Below are positions 17,101 through 25,822 of a stretch of 64,000 nt of DNA, piece after piece. Every line of letters starts with the position of its first letter. Position 1 is the first letter of the stretch. Below the pieces are notes generated by a model that saw nothing but the letters and a program-made list of their open reading frames with translations, was not told the origin of the DNA and searched no databases. This DNA is from Burkholderiaceae bacterium (GTDB lineage Bacteria; Pseudomonadota; Gammaproteobacteria; Burkholderiales; Burkholderiaceae_C). The position numbers were made by a program, and so were the translations under genes. The stretch is taken from the NCBI GenBank assembly GCA_024235955.1, contig JACKLJ010000003.1, positions 124,001 to 188,000 of the forward strand, in the 5' to 3' direction.

Positions 17101-18315
17101 TTACTTCACCAGCGGGCAGTTGCCCTCGTTCAGGGGCCGGAATGCCTTGTCGGCCGGGATGGTCTGCAGCACCTTGTAATAGTCGTACGGGCCCTTGGAC
17201 TCGGACGGCTTCTTGACCTCGACCAGGTACACCGGGTGCAGCTTGCGGCCGTCGGCGCGGATCATGCCCTTGCCGAACAGGATGTCGTCGGTCGGCAGCT
17301 TCTTCATCTCGGCCACCACCTTGGTACCGTCGTCCGATTTCAGCGAATCGACCGCCTTCAGGTAGTGCAGGATTTCGGCGTACACGCCGGCGTGGTCCAT
17401 GGTCGGGTACTTGCCGCCGTTGGCCGCTGCGAAGCGCTTGGCCCAGGCGCGGGTGTTGTCGTTCAGGTCCCAGTAGAAGGCGGTGGTCACCTGCAGGCCT
17501 TGTGCCTTCTGCAGGCCCAGGCCGTGCACATCGGACAGGAACACCAGCAGGCCGGCCAGCTTCTGGCCGCCCTGGACGATGCCGAACTCCGACGCCTGCT
17601 TGATGGAGTTGATGGTGTCGCCGCCGGCGTTGGCCAGGCCGATCACCTTGGCCTTGGAGGCCTGCGCCTGCAGCAGGAAGGAGGAGAAGTCCTGCGTGTT
17701 GAGCGGCACCTTCACGCTGCCCAGCACCTTGCCGCCGGCGGCCTTGATGACCTCGGTGGTGTCGCGCTCGAGTGCATGGCCGAAGGCGTAGTCGGCGGTC
17801 AGGAAGAACCAGCTGTCGCCGCCCTGCTTCACCACCGCGCTGCCGGTGCCGTGGGCCAGCATCCAGGTGTCGTACAGCCAGTGCACGGTGTTGGGCGAGC
17901 AGTCCTTGCCCGTCAGGTCGGAGGTGGCCGCGCCGGTGTCCAGGAAGGCCTTGCCCTTCTCGCGCGTGACCTGGTTGATGGCCAGCGCCACCGACGACGT
18001 GGGCACGTCGACGATCACGTCCACGCCTTCGGAGTCGAACCACTTGCGGGCGATGCTGGAGCCGACGTCCGGCTTGTTCTGGTGGTCGGCCGAGACGACT
18101 TCCACCTTCAGCTTGGAGCCGCTGGCCTTCAGGTAGTCTTCCACGGCCATCTTGGCGGCGACCACCGAGCCGGGGCCGCCCACGTCGGAGTACAGGCCCG
18201 ACATGTCGTTCATCACGCCGATCTTGACGACGTTGCCGGAAACCTGGGCGTGGCCCAGGCTGGCGGCCAGCAGGCCGGCGGCGGCCAGCAGGGTGGACAG
18301 CAGTTTGCGCTTCAT
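17101..18315 (-). CDS. ABC transporter substrate-binding protein, Liv type
   Basis: 404-residue periplasmic binding protein with a Sec signal peptide (residues 1-24, ending LGHAQ). The start at 18315 (MKRKLLSTLLAAAG) has AAGGAGACA just upstream. The two-lobe type I periplasmic-binding fold begins VVKIGVMNDMSGLYSDVGGPG. It sits in the middle of the operon between the ATPases and permeases. Ligands in this family include branched-chain amino acids, amides, urea and aromatic acids, so the exact substrate is open. Confidence 0.92.
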   Translation of the reverse strand: MKRKLLSTLLAAAGLLAASLGHAQVSGNVVKIGVMNDMSGLYSDVGGPGSVVAAKMAVEDYLKASGSKLKVEVVSADHQNKPDVGSSIARKWFDSEGVDVIVDVPTSSVALAINQVTREKGKAFLDTGAATSDLTGKDCSPNTVHWLYDTWMLAHGTGSAVVKQGGDSWFFLTADYAFGHALERDTTEVIKAAGGKVLGSVKVPLNTQDFSSFLLQAQASKAKVIGLANAGGDTINSIKQASEFGIVQGGQKLAGLLVFLSDVHGLGLQKAQGLQVTTAFYWDLNDNTRAWAKRFAAANGGKYPTMDHAGVYAEILHYLKAVDSLKSDDGTKVVAEMKKLPTDDILFGKGMIRADGRKLHPVYLVEVKKPSESKGPYDYYKVLQTIPADKAFRPLNEGNCPLVK

Positions 18316-18355
18316 GAATGTCTCCTTGGATGGGTGCACTGCGAAAAAGAGAACG

Positions 18356-19105
18356 CTAGACGCCGAGGTATTCCTGCAGCATGGACATGTTGTCCTGCAG
18401 CTGGTCGGCGGTGAACGTCTGGACGATCAGGCCGCGCTCCATGATGTAGAAGCGGTCGGCCAGCGGGGCGGCGAAGCGGAAGTTCTGCTCCACCATCAGC
18501 ACCGTGAAGCCGCGCTGGCGCAGCTGCAGGATCATGCGCGCGAGCGCCTGCACGATCACCGGTGCCAGACCTTCGGAGATCTCGTCCAGCAGCAGGATCT
18601 TGGCGCCGGTGCGCAGGATGCGCGCCACCGCCAGCATCTGCTGCTCGCCACCCGAAAGCCGGCCGCCGGGGCTGCCCCGACGCGCCTTCAGGTTGGGGAA
18701 CATCTCGTAGATCTCGTCGATGCTCATGCCGCCTTCGGCCACCTTGGGCGGCAGCATCAGGTTTTCCTGGCAGCTGAGCGAAGCCATGATGCCGCGCTCT
18801 TCCGGGCAGTAACCCACGCCCAGGCGGGCGATGCGGTGCGGCGGCATCTGCACGGTCTCGACGCCGTTGATGGTGATCGAGCCCGTTCGCTTGCCCACCA
18901 GGCCCATGATGGCGCGCATGGCGGTGGTGCGGCCGGCGCCGTTGCGGCCCAGCAGCGACACCACCTCGCCCGGCTGCACATGCAGGCTCACACCGTGCAG
19001 GATGTGCGATTCGCCGTACCAGGTGTGGACGTCCTTGAATTCGATCGCCGGCGTGCCGGCGCCCTGGCCGGCCGCGCGGGCCGGCATTGCCGCGGCTTCA
19101 GCCAT
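18356..19105 (-). CDS. livF: ABC transporter ATPase LivF with unusual Walker A
   Basis: About 249-residue ATPase. The ATG at 19105 was preferred over a GTG at 19111; it has GGAGG upstream and overlaps livG by eight bases. The signature LSGGEQQMLA and Walker B ILLLDEISEG are intact. The Walker A loop reads GRNGAGRTT: the invariant lysine is arginine, encoded by CGC. All other motifs look functional, so it may be a subfamily trait or the partner LivG may carry most activity. Confidence 0.92.
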   Translation of the reverse strand: MAEAAAMPARAAGQGAGTPAIEFKDVHTWYGESHILHGVSLHVQPGEVVSLLGRNGAGRTTAMRAIMGLVGKRTGSITINGVETVQMPPHRIARLGVGYCPEERGIMASLSCQENLMLPPKVAEGGMSIDEIYEMFPNLKARRGSPGGRLSGGEQQMLAVARILRTGAKILLLDEISEGLAPVIVQALARMILQLRQRGFTVLMVEQNFRFAAPLADRFYIMERGLIVQTFTADQLQDNMSMLQEYLGV

Positions 19106-19874
19106 GGGCACCCTCCAGTTCGGCTTCCGAGCTGCCCATGTAGGCTTCCAGCACCTGCGGGTTGCGCGAGACTTCCGCGTACGGCCCTTCGGCGATCAGC
19201 TGGCCGAACTGCAGCACGGAAATGGTGTCGGCGATGCTGCCGACCACGCCCATGTTGTGCTCCACCATGAGCACGGTGCGGTTGGCGGCCACCTTCTTGA
19301 TCAGCTGCGTGACCATGTCCACGTCTTCGTGGCCCATGCCCTGCGTGGGCTCGTCAAGCAGCATCAGCTTGGGCTCCATGGCCAGCGTGGTGGCGATCTC
19401 CAGCGCGCGCTTGCGGCCGTAGGGCAGCTCCACCGCCGTGAGGTTGGCGAAGCCCGACAGCCCCACGGTGTCGAGCAGCTCGAGGCAGCGCTCGTTCAGC
19501 GCGTCCAGCGAGCGCTCGGACTTCCAGAACGAGAACGCCGTGCCCAGGTTCTGCTGCAGCGCCACGCGCACGTTCTCCAGCACCGTCATGTGCGGGAAGG
19601 TGGACGAGATCTGGAACGAGCGCACCACGCCGCGGCGCGCGATCTGGGCGGGCTTTTCGCGGGTGATGTCGTGCCCGTCGAACAGGATCTGCCCGCGCGT
19701 GGGCTCCAGGAACTTGGTGAGCAGGTTGAAGCAGGTGGTCTTGCCGGCGCCGTTGGGGCCGATCAGGGCATGGATGGTGCCGCGCCTAACCTGCAGGTTG
19801 ACGTCGTTGACGGCCACAAAGCCCTTGAACTCCTTGACGAGTCCGCGCGTTTCCAGAAGGATGTCCGAAGCCAT
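19098..19874 (-). CDS. livG: ABC transporter ATPase LivG
   Basis: 258-residue ATPase with a canonical Walker A (GPNGAGKTTCFN), signature LPYGRKRALEIATTLA in the LivG style, and Walker B LMLLDEPTQGMGHED. It is the first gene of the operon. Together with LivF it drives uptake through LivH and LivM. Confidence 0.94.
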   Translation of the reverse strand: MASDILLETRGLVKEFKGFVAVNDVNLQVRRGTIHALIGPNGAGKTTCFNLLTKFLEPTRGQILFDGHDITREKPAQIARRGVVRSFQISSTFPHMTVLENVRVALQQNLGTAFSFWKSERSLDALNERCLELLDTVGLSGFANLTAVELPYGRKRALEIATTLAMEPKLMLLDEPTQGMGHEDVDMVTQLIKKVAANRTVLMVEHNMGVVGSIADTISVLQFGQLIAEGPYAEVSRNPQVLEAYMGSSEAELEGAHG

Positions 19875-20217
19875 GCAGCTCGCCAGCGTCCCTGTTACTA
19901 CAACAATTCATTATGCGGACGGGGCTGGGGTGTGCCGATAGGGGTTTCTACCCGCTGAAGGAGCCGTGCCGGCGCAGGGCGGCGCGTGGCGTCACGAGGG
20001 TGACAAGTCGTTCAGAAAACTCGAGGCGACGTGCCCGATTAGCTCGCCCCGCAGCGCCTGCGCGATGGCTTGGCTCGACAGCTTCACGGTCGGTGGACCG
20101 GCGACGCCAACCATCAGAAATTCAGAATCGAATTGTCGTTTTGCCCAGAATTGACGGGCGCAACCGGCTATTTATAAGATAGCAATTGACGAGCCCGGCC
20201 AGGCGCGCAACAGCGGC
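19875..20217. other. 343-bp intergenic stretch upstream of livG
   Basis: No convincing gene is present; short open frames here have no family match or ribosome binding site. It should hold the livG promoter on the minus strand (CATAAT on that strand near 19910-19915 is a weak -10 candidate without a clear -35). Its distal part contains repeat copy R6. Confidence 0.5.
20121..20187 (-). repeat. Interspersed repeat copy R6 (degenerate)
   Basis: Read on the minus strand it has AATTGCTATCTTATAAATAG, then CCGGTTGCGCCCGTC; the right arm is poorly conserved. It lies between livG and the glutamate-synthase-like gene. Confidence 0.65.
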
Positions 20218-22122
20218 TCAGCCGCCACCGGCTGCCGGCGGCCCGTCCGCCTTGTCCGAGCCCGACCAGCCCGGCGGCACCTCGGTGGCCGATTCCGGCG
20301 CGGCCGCGGGCGCGTCGGCCTGGCTGGGCTGCACGGCGCTTTTCGGCGCCGCCGCCGGCGTGGCGGGCGGGCGCAGCTGGCGCGCCACTTCCCAGGCCGA
20401 GGCTGGCGCGTTGTTGCCGCGGCCAGCCGGCGGCGTGCCGCGCAGGTCGGCCACCACCTCGCCCTCGCGCGGCTCCTGCGGCGCGAAGCTGTCGGCGCTG
20501 GCGATCGGCCAGTAGAGGCGGAACACGTTGGGCAGCCGCGCCAGGTCGTTCAGGATCGCGCCCTCGGCCACCGTGGGCATCAGGCTGGAGAGCTGGCGCA
20601 CTTCGGCGTCGTCGATGCGGCGCACGATGTGGTGCGGCGTGAGCTGGTCCGGGTGGCTCAGGCCCGCAGCCTGCAGCAGCTCTTTCAGCGCATGCAGCGT
20701 GTTGGCGTGGAACTGCGCCACGCGCGGCGCCTTGTCGCCCACCACCAGCGCCTTCTGGCGCTGCGCGTCCTGCGTGGTCACGCCGGTGGGGCAGCGGCCG
20801 GTGTGGCAGGTCTGGGCCTGGATGCAGCCCAGCGCCATCATGAAGCCGCGCCCGCAGTTGCACCAGTCGGCGCCCAGCGCCAGCGCGCGGGCGATGTCGA
20901 AGGCGGTGATCACCTTGCCCGCGCAGCCGATCTTGATGCGCTGGCGCAGGCCGGTGCCCACCAGCGTGTTGTGCACCAGGCGCAGGCCTTCCTGCATGGG
21001 CGTGCCCACGTGATCGGAAAACTCCACCGGTGCCGCGCCGGTGCCGCCCTCGGCGCCGTCCACCACGATGAAGTCCGGCGTGATGCCGGTGGCCAGCATG
21101 GCCTTGACCATGGCGAACCATTCCCACGGGTGGCCGATGCAGAGCTTGAAGCCAGTGGGCTTGCCGCCCGACAGCTCGCGCAGGCGGCCGATGAAGCGCA
21201 TGAGCTCCACCGGCGTGGAGAACGCGCTGTGCGAGGCCGGCGACACGCAGGCCACGCCCACCGGCACGCCGCGCGCGGCGGCGATCTCCGGCGTCACCTT
21301 GGCGGCCGGCAGCACGCCGCCGTGACCCGGCTTGGCGCCCTGGCTCAGCTTGATCTCCACCATCTTCACCTGCGGCTCGCGTGCCTGCGCGGCGAAGCGT
21401 TCGGCGCTGAAACTGCCGTCGTCGTTGCGGCAGCCGAAGTAGCCGGAGCCGATCTCCCAGATCAGATCGCCCCCGTGCACGCGGTGGTAGCTGGAGATCG
21501 AGCCCTCGCCCGTGTCGTGCGCGAAGCCGCCGGTCTTCGCGCCCTGGTTGAGCGCCAGCACCGCCTGCCCCGACAGCGCGCCGAAGCTCATCGCCGAGAT
21601 GTTGAACACGCTGGCGCTGTAGGGCTGCGTGCAGGCTTGGGCCGATGGCGACGGCGCATCCGGCGAGCCGCCGATCCAGATGCGGAAATCGTGCGAATCG
21701 ATGCTGGTGGTGTGCAGCGAATGGTTGATCCACTCGTAGCCCTCGGCGCCCACGTCGAGCTGCGTGCCCAGCGGCCGCGCGTCGGGCTCGCCCTTGGCGC
21801 GCTGGTACACCACGGTGCGCTGGGCGCGCGAGAACGGCTGCGCTTCGGTGTCGCTTTCGATGAAGTACTGGCGGATCTCCGGCCGGATGAACTCCAGCGC
21901 AAAGCGCAGGTGTCCCAGGATCGGGTAGTTGCGCAGCACCGCGTGGTGCGGCTGCAGCAGGTCGTACACGCCCAGCGCCACCAGCGCGCCCGAGCCCAGG
22001 AACCAGAGAAAGCCGCGCCCGAAGCCGATCATGGTGAACAGGCTGAGCAGCAGCACCACCACGCAGAGGGCCAGCGTGCTGTAGCGCAGCGGGCTGTTGG
22101 GCGGGACGGAGTAGGAGGCCAT
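20218..22122 (-). CDS. FMN-binding glutamate synthase family protein, membrane-anchored
   Basis: 634-residue protein. The start at 22122 (MASYSVPPNSPL) is followed by two hydrophobic helices (about 15-35 and 38-54), then the GltB FMN/2-oxoglutarate barrel: GAKTGGFAHDTGEGSIS, KMVEIKLSQGAKPGHGG and VVDGAEGGTGAAP. The cysteine cluster that binds a 3Fe-4S centre in GltS is present in CGRGFMMALGCIQAQTCHTG. There is no glutamine amidotransferase domain and no small subunit nearby, so it is not a classical glutamate synthase. The last ~70 residues are Pro/Ala-rich and disordered. Confidence 0.88.
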   Translation of the reverse strand: MASYSVPPNSPLRYSTLALCVVVLLLSLFTMIGFGRGFLWFLGSGALVALGVYDLLQPHHAVLRNYPILGHLRFALEFIRPEIRQYFIESDTEAQPFSRAQRTVVYQRAKGEPDARPLGTQLDVGAEGYEWINHSLHTTSIDSHDFRIWIGGSPDAPSPSAQACTQPYSASVFNISAMSFGALSGQAVLALNQGAKTGGFAHDTGEGSISSYHRVHGGDLIWEIGSGYFGCRNDDGSFSAERFAAQAREPQVKMVEIKLSQGAKPGHGGVLPAAKVTPEIAAARGVPVGVACVSPASHSAFSTPVELMRFIGRLRELSGGKPTGFKLCIGHPWEWFAMVKAMLATGITPDFIVVDGAEGGTGAAPVEFSDHVGTPMQEGLRLVHNTLVGTGLRQRIKIGCAGKVITAFDIARALALGADWCNCGRGFMMALGCIQAQTCHTGRCPTGVTTQDAQRQKALVVGDKAPRVAQFHANTLHALKELLQAAGLSHPDQLTPHHIVRRIDDAEVRQLSSLMPTVAEGAILNDLARLPNVFRLYWPIASADSFAPQEPREGEVVADLRGTPPAGRGNNAPASAWEVARQLRPPATPAAAPKSAVQPSQADAPAAAPESATEVPPGWSGSDKADGPPAAGGG

Positions 22123-22247
22123 GGGCAGGCTCGGTGAGGGGATGGGGCGCACGCGGACGGCGCGCGCAGGGCGGCGCGGCCCATGTTAGCGAATGCGGGC
22201 TGCGGGCGCGGTGCAGCCGCCCGCGCGCCCGGGCTTGGCGGGCCTGG

Positions 22248-22733
22248 TCAGCCAGTCGCGCCCAGCCGCGCCAGCAGCCCCTGCAGCGCGTGCGCCACGG
22301 TCTGCTCGCGCACGGCCGCGCGGTCGCCGTCGAAACGCTGGCGCTCGGCGCTCACCTGGCCGTTCACGCACCAGCCGAACCACACGGTGCCCACCGGCTT
22401 GTCGGCACTGCCACCACTGGGGCCGGCGATGCCGGTCACCGCCACGCTGGCCTGCACCGGCGCGTGCGCGCAGGCGCCGCCGGCCATGGCGCGGGCCACC
22501 GGCTCGCTCACCGCGCCGTGCGCGCTGATCAGCGCCGCCGGCACGCCCAGCAGCTCGGTCTTGGCGGCGTTGCTGTAGGTGACGAAGCCGCGCTCGAACC
22601 AGTCGCTGCTGCCGGCCAGGCCCGTGCAGGTGCCGGCGATCAGGCCGCCGGTGCAGCTTTCGGCCGTGGCCATCATCCAGCGGCGCGCCAGCAGCGCGCG
22701 GGCCAGGGCTTCGACGAGGGGCTGGTCATGCAT
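22248..22733 (-). CDS. pncC: Nicotinamide-nucleotide amidase (CinA C-terminal domain)
   Basis: 161-residue NMN deamidase of the pyridine nucleotide salvage cycle. The family signature ATAESCTGGLIAG with the catalytic serine is at the N-terminus, followed by VTYSNAAKTELLGVP and VTGIAGPSGGS. Only the C-terminal CinA domain is present, the usual stand-alone form. It is downstream of pgpA in the same direction, with repeat R7 between them, an arrangement I associate with betaproteobacteria. Confidence 0.93.
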   Translation of the reverse strand: MHDQPLVEALARALLARRWMMATAESCTGGLIAGTCTGLAGSSDWFERGFVTYSNAAKTELLGVPAALISAHGAVSEPVARAMAGGACAHAPVQASVAVTGIAGPSGGSADKPVGTVWFGWCVNGQVSAERQRFDGDRAAVREQTVAHALQGLLARLGATG

Positions 22734-22759
22734 GGCGATGGCTTGCTTCGGAAGTATGA

Positions 22760-22819
22760 GAAAAACAGGCCTTTGGCCCTTGACTGGCGGGCGCAGGCAG
22801 CTATCAAAATAAAAGCAAA
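22760..22819 (-). repeat. Interspersed repeat copy R7
   Basis: Minus-orientation copy between pgpA and pncC, which run on the same strand. Core TAGCTGCCTGCGCCCG with left arm TTGCTTTTATTTTGA; the right arm keeps AAGGGCCAAAGGCC. Confidence 0.85.
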
Positions 22820-22841
22820 CCGACGGTGGTCACCGTTCTGC

Positions 22842-23462
22842 TCAGGCCCACACGCGCAGCCACAGCGCCATCACCAGCAGCGTCAGCGCAGCGGCCACCA
22901 GGTCGTCGATCATGATCCCGAAGGCGCCGCGCCAGCCATCGCCGTGGAAAGCCTGGTCGGCCCAGCGCACGGGGCCGGGCTTCCAGGCGTCGAACAGGCG
23001 GAACAGCGCAAAGGCCACGAACTGCGTCCACAGCCCCGCCGGCAGCAGCAGCCACAGCACCAACCAGAAGGCCACGATCTCGTCGATCACGATGCAGCCC
23101 GGGTCGCCCCCGCCCAGGGCGCGCGCGGTCACGCGGCTGGCCCACCAGCCCACCGGCAGCGCCGCCAGCAGCAGCCAGCCCAGCGCCGCGGGCGACAGCC
23201 ACAGACCCAGTGCCCACCACGCCAGCCAGGCCCACAGCGTGCCCATGGTGCCGGGTGCCACGCGCGACAGGCCGGCGCCGCAGCCGAGCGCGATCAGGTG
23301 CGCCACGTGGGTGAACATAAACACTGGCATCGGCCGCCCACGCGGTGCGGCAGCCGCCGGCACGGGCACCGGTTGCGGCGCGGGAGCCTGGCGCGCCTCG
23401 TGCACCTCGCGCACTTCACGCTTGGCCTGCACGTCGGTCACGTCGTCGGGGGCATCGTCCAT
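22842..23462 (-). CDS. pgpA: Phosphatidylglycerophosphatase A
   Basis: 206-residue inner-membrane enzyme that dephosphorylates phosphatidylglycerol phosphate. The core starts near residue 45 (MPVFMFTHVAHLIALGCGAGLS); GTMGTLWAW, CIVIDEIVAFW and LFRLFDAWKPGPVRWADQ are the conserved motifs with the acidic catalytic residues. The first ~44 residues are a charged, proline-rich extension; an internal ATG at the core start could be an alternative initiation site. Confidence 0.93.
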   Translation of the reverse strand: MDDAPDDVTDVQAKREVREVHEARQAPAPQPVPVPAAAAPRGRPMPVFMFTHVAHLIALGCGAGLSRVAPGTMGTLWAWLAWWALGLWLSPAALGWLLLAALPVGWWASRVTARALGGGDPGCIVIDEIVAFWLVLWLLLPAGLWTQFVAFALFRLFDAWKPGPVRWADQAFHGDGWRGAFGIMIDDLVAAALTLLVMALWLRVWA

Positions 23463-23495
23463 GGCGGCGATGCTAGCAGCGCCGGTCGGTGCAGT

Positions 23496-23732
23496 TCAGC
23501 CGTGGGCCCGGGCCACCTCGATGGCGCCCTGTATGGCCGCGCGCGCCTGCGGGCTGTTCTTCCAGCAGCTCGATCCGCTGAGCCTGGCGCCGCGCGCCAG
23601 CAGCTCACCCGCGTTGGCCTTGGCAAGGTGCCCGAGCGATTCGATACCCATCTGCTCCAGCCGGGCGATCACCGTGGGCCCGACGCCCCTGACGCCCAGC
23701 AGCAAGCGCCGCTCATCGTGCGCGAACGGCAC
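23496..23732 (-). CDS. Small helix-hairpin-helix protein
   Basis: 78 residues. GVRGVGPTVIARLEQMGIESLGHLA is a helix-hairpin-helix DNA-binding type motif, and SCWKNSPQARAAIQGAIEVA forms a C-terminal helix. It resembles stand-alone HhH proteins (TfoX C-terminal or Cdd1-like). Its function is unknown. Its start lies two bases beyond the end of the GST gene on the same strand, so the pair is probably one transcript. Confidence 0.75.
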   Translation of the reverse strand: MPFAHDERRLLLGVRGVGPTVIARLEQMGIESLGHLAKANAGELLARGARLSGSSCWKNSPQARAAIQGAIEVARAHG

Positions 23733-23734
23733 AT

Positions 23735-24400
23735 TTACTCCTCTTCCGGGGCCGCCGCGGCCTTCATGCGCACGCCGTCGGCGTCGTCCAGCGCGTTCGA
23801 CAGCAGGCAGGCCTGGCGGTGGACGATGGGGCCGCAGTAGTCCTCGAACGCGGCGCGCCGCTCGATGGTGTTGAACTGCATGCCCCAGTTGAGCTGCGCA
23901 CCCAGGTACAGGTCGGCCGCGGTGAAGCGGCCGCCCACCAGGTACCCGCCGCCCTGCGTCACGGCGTGTTTGGCGGCACCCTCCAGCGTGTTCATCACAT
24001 CGTCGTAGGTGCCGTAGCCGGCGCTGGTGCGCCGCTCGATGGGCGCCAGCAGCCCCAGGGACTTGGCGGTCACGGCGGCTTCCAGCGGGCCGGCGCCGAA
24101 GAACATCCAGCGGTAGAAGCTGCCGCGCTCGGGGGTGCCCTCGGGCGGCACCAGTTCCTTCTCGGGCACCAGGTCGGCCAGGTAGGTGCAGATGGCGGCC
24201 ACTTCCGTCACCACGGTGTCGCCGTGCAGGATGGAGGGCACCTTGCCCATGGGGTTGAGCTGGGTGTAGCTCGGGTCCTTCATGCTGGTGCCGTAGTCGA
24301 GCAGCCTGACGTGGTAGGGCAGGCCGGTTTCCTCCAGCATCCAGCGCGCCATGCGGCCGCGCGACCAGGGGTTGGTGAACAGCACGATGGATGTCGACAT
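23735..24400 (-). CDS. Glutathione S-transferase family protein
   Basis: 221 residues. The thioredoxin-like N-domain begins MSTSIVLFTNPWSRGRMARW with the catalytic Ser position at SRG, and LNPMGKVPSILHGDTVVTE is the glutathione-binding segment. The all-helical C-domain follows, with GGRFTAADLYLG. The end (AAAAPEEE) is short and charged. Probably cytoplasmic detoxification; no specific substrate can be named. Confidence 0.92.
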   Translation of the reverse strand: MSTSIVLFTNPWSRGRMARWMLEETGLPYHVRLLDYGTSMKDPSYTQLNPMGKVPSILHGDTVVTEVAAICTYLADLVPEKELVPPEGTPERGSFYRWMFFGAGPLEAAVTAKSLGLLAPIERRTSAGYGTYDDVMNTLEGAAKHAVTQGGGYLVGGRFTAADLYLGAQLNWGMQFNTIERRAAFEDYCGPIVHRQACLLSNALDDADGVRMKAAAAPEEE

Positions 24401-24470
24401 GGGAACTCCCTTTTTTCGGCTCCGGGCCGGAGCGGCTGGACGCCGTCAGTGTGGCCGATGCCGCAGGCGC

Positions 24471-24887
24471 CTACCAGCCCACCCGCTCGTCGCTGCCGCC
24501 AAAGGCCGGCGGAAAACCCTTGAAGTGCGGCAGCTCGTCCACCACCGGCAGCACCGCGTGCTGGCATTGCACGTGGAACTGCGGCTGGAAGGCGCCTTCT
24601 GGCAGCAGCCAGGCGTTGACGCTGCGCAGGCCGACGCTGGCGACTTCCGAGAACAGGTGCGTGCCGCAGGCCGCGCAGCTCAGCCGCGGCGTGCGGCGCA
24701 CCGCGTGTTCGGCCAGCGCGCCGCCGCTGGCCTGCACGGCGGCGGCCGGGTAGATGGACGCGGCCACGTAGGCGGCATCGTGCGCGGCGCGGCAGTCGTC
24801 GCAATGGCAATAGAGCTGCACGGCCGGCTCGCCCTGGATCGTCAGGTGTACGGCGCCGCAGCGGCAGGAGGTTTCGATAGTGCTCAT
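24471..24887 (-). CDS. GFA-family zinc protein (formaldehyde-activating-like)
   Basis: 138 residues. The start at 24887 (MSTIETSCRCGAVHL) excludes an unrelated upstream extension. Zinc ligands are in CRCGAVHL, CHCDDCR and CAACGTHLF, the seven-cysteine pattern of the CENP-V/GFA fold. These proteins bind glutathione adducts, but most are of unknown function. Confidence 0.9.
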   Translation of the reverse strand: MSTIETSCRCGAVHLTIQGEPAVQLYCHCDDCRAAHDAAYVAASIYPAAAVQASGGALAEHAVRRTPRLSCAACGTHLFSEVASVGLRSVNAWLLPEGAFQPQFHVQCQHAVLPVVDELPHFKGFPPAFGGSDERVGW

Positions 24888-24900
24888 GGGTAAGGCTCCT

Positions 24901-25356
24901 TCAGGCTGAATGGGTTGCGGCGGCCACGGGCCAGCCGAATTCGGAATAGGCGTTGCCGCCGGCGATCTGCGCCAGCGCGTGGCGCACGTAGGGCACCATG
25001 GGCTCGGGCAGCGCATCGCGCGCCAACCAGCGCAGCTCGCTGCACTTGTGGGGCTCGCGGTTCACCGGCTCGCCCTGCCAGCGCGTGGCGCGGAAGAACA
25101 TCGACATGCGTTCGCCGTCGCTCAGGCGGTGGATCAGGCGCACCAAGGTCAGGTCTTCAGGCGCGATGGTCAGGCCCGCCTCTTCCCAGGCCTCGCGGCA
25201 CAGGGCGGCGCGGGCGGTCTCGTGGCCATCCACGTGACCGGCCACCAGGCTGTACTTGCCGTCCTCGTAGCCGGTGTTGGCGCGGCGCAGCAGCAGCACC
25301 TGGCCGGCGCGCTCGAGCACGAGGTGGACTTCCGGGATCAAGGTGAAGCGCGGCAT
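24901..25356 (-). CDS. Nudix hydrolase
   Basis: 151-residue pyrophosphohydrolase. The Nudix box runs GHVDGHETARAALCREAWEEAG (residues about 40-61) with all the metal-binding glutamates. The remainder is the standard alpha-beta-alpha fold. It is close to the MutT/Nudt branch; the substrate is unknown. Its start is 33 bp from the SRPBCC gene, and both genes face the same way. Confidence 0.92.
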   Translation of the reverse strand: MPRFTLIPEVHLVLERAGQVLLLRRANTGYEDGKYSLVAGHVDGHETARAALCREAWEEAGLTIAPEDLTLVRLIHRLSDGERMSMFFRATRWQGEPVNREPHKCSELRWLARDALPEPMVPYVRHALAQIAGGNAYSEFGWPVAAATHSA

Positions 25357-25389
25357 GGTTCGCAGGGCGTGTTGAGCGAGTCCGCCACC

Positions 25390-25812
25390 TTACCGCGCTG
25401 GGGCCCCTGCCTCCGCCAGCCGTTTCAGCGCGGCCAGCACGTCGGGAAAATCCGCCGACACGCCGGCGCCGATCTCGGCCGCGCCCGGGCCTTCGACCTC
25501 GGTGCGGTAGGTCACCCGCACACCGCCTTCGGACTGGGGCGCGATGGCGTGCGTCACGCGCACCACCACGCCGTGGAAGGCCGTGACGTCGGTGAAATAC
25601 CGGCCGGGCTGCACGTCGGCCAGTTCGCTCTGCAGCAGCGGGCCGCCGTCCGGCAGCTGCATCTCGAAGCGGCTGCCGGTGGCGAAGGGGCCGAGCAGCC
25701 GCGCCGCGGCCACGCCGGCGTTCCAGCGCGGCCAGCCGGCCACGTCGGCCAGCAGCTGCCACACGCGTCCGGGTGATGCGGCGATGTCGGTCTGGGCTTC
25801 GGTGTTCCACAT
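25390..25812 (-). CDS. SRPBCC-family protein (polyketide cyclase/AHSA1-like)
   Basis: 140 residues with the START-like fold opening MWNTEAQTDIAASPGRVWQLLADVAGWPRWN, truncated here to its recognisable parts: AASPGRVWQLLADV and the long C-terminal helix with DVLAALKRLAE. It would bind a hydrophobic ligand in a cavity. It precedes the Nudix gene and follows the VOC gene by 10 bp in one minus-strand run. Confidence 0.85.
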   Translation of the reverse strand: MWNTEAQTDIAASPGRVWQLLADVAGWPRWNAGVAAARLLGPFATGSRFEMQLPDGGPLLQSELADVQPGRYFTDVTAFHGVVVRVTHAIAPQSEGGVRVTYRTEVEGPGAAEIGAGVSADFPDVLAALKRLAEAGAPAR

Positions 25813-25822
25813 GGCGGGCTCC

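Noticed and set aside
19913..20182. A possible 89-codon gene upstream of livG
   Set aside because: The translation is Arg-rich with no family resemblance or ribosome binding site, and its end runs through repeat R6.
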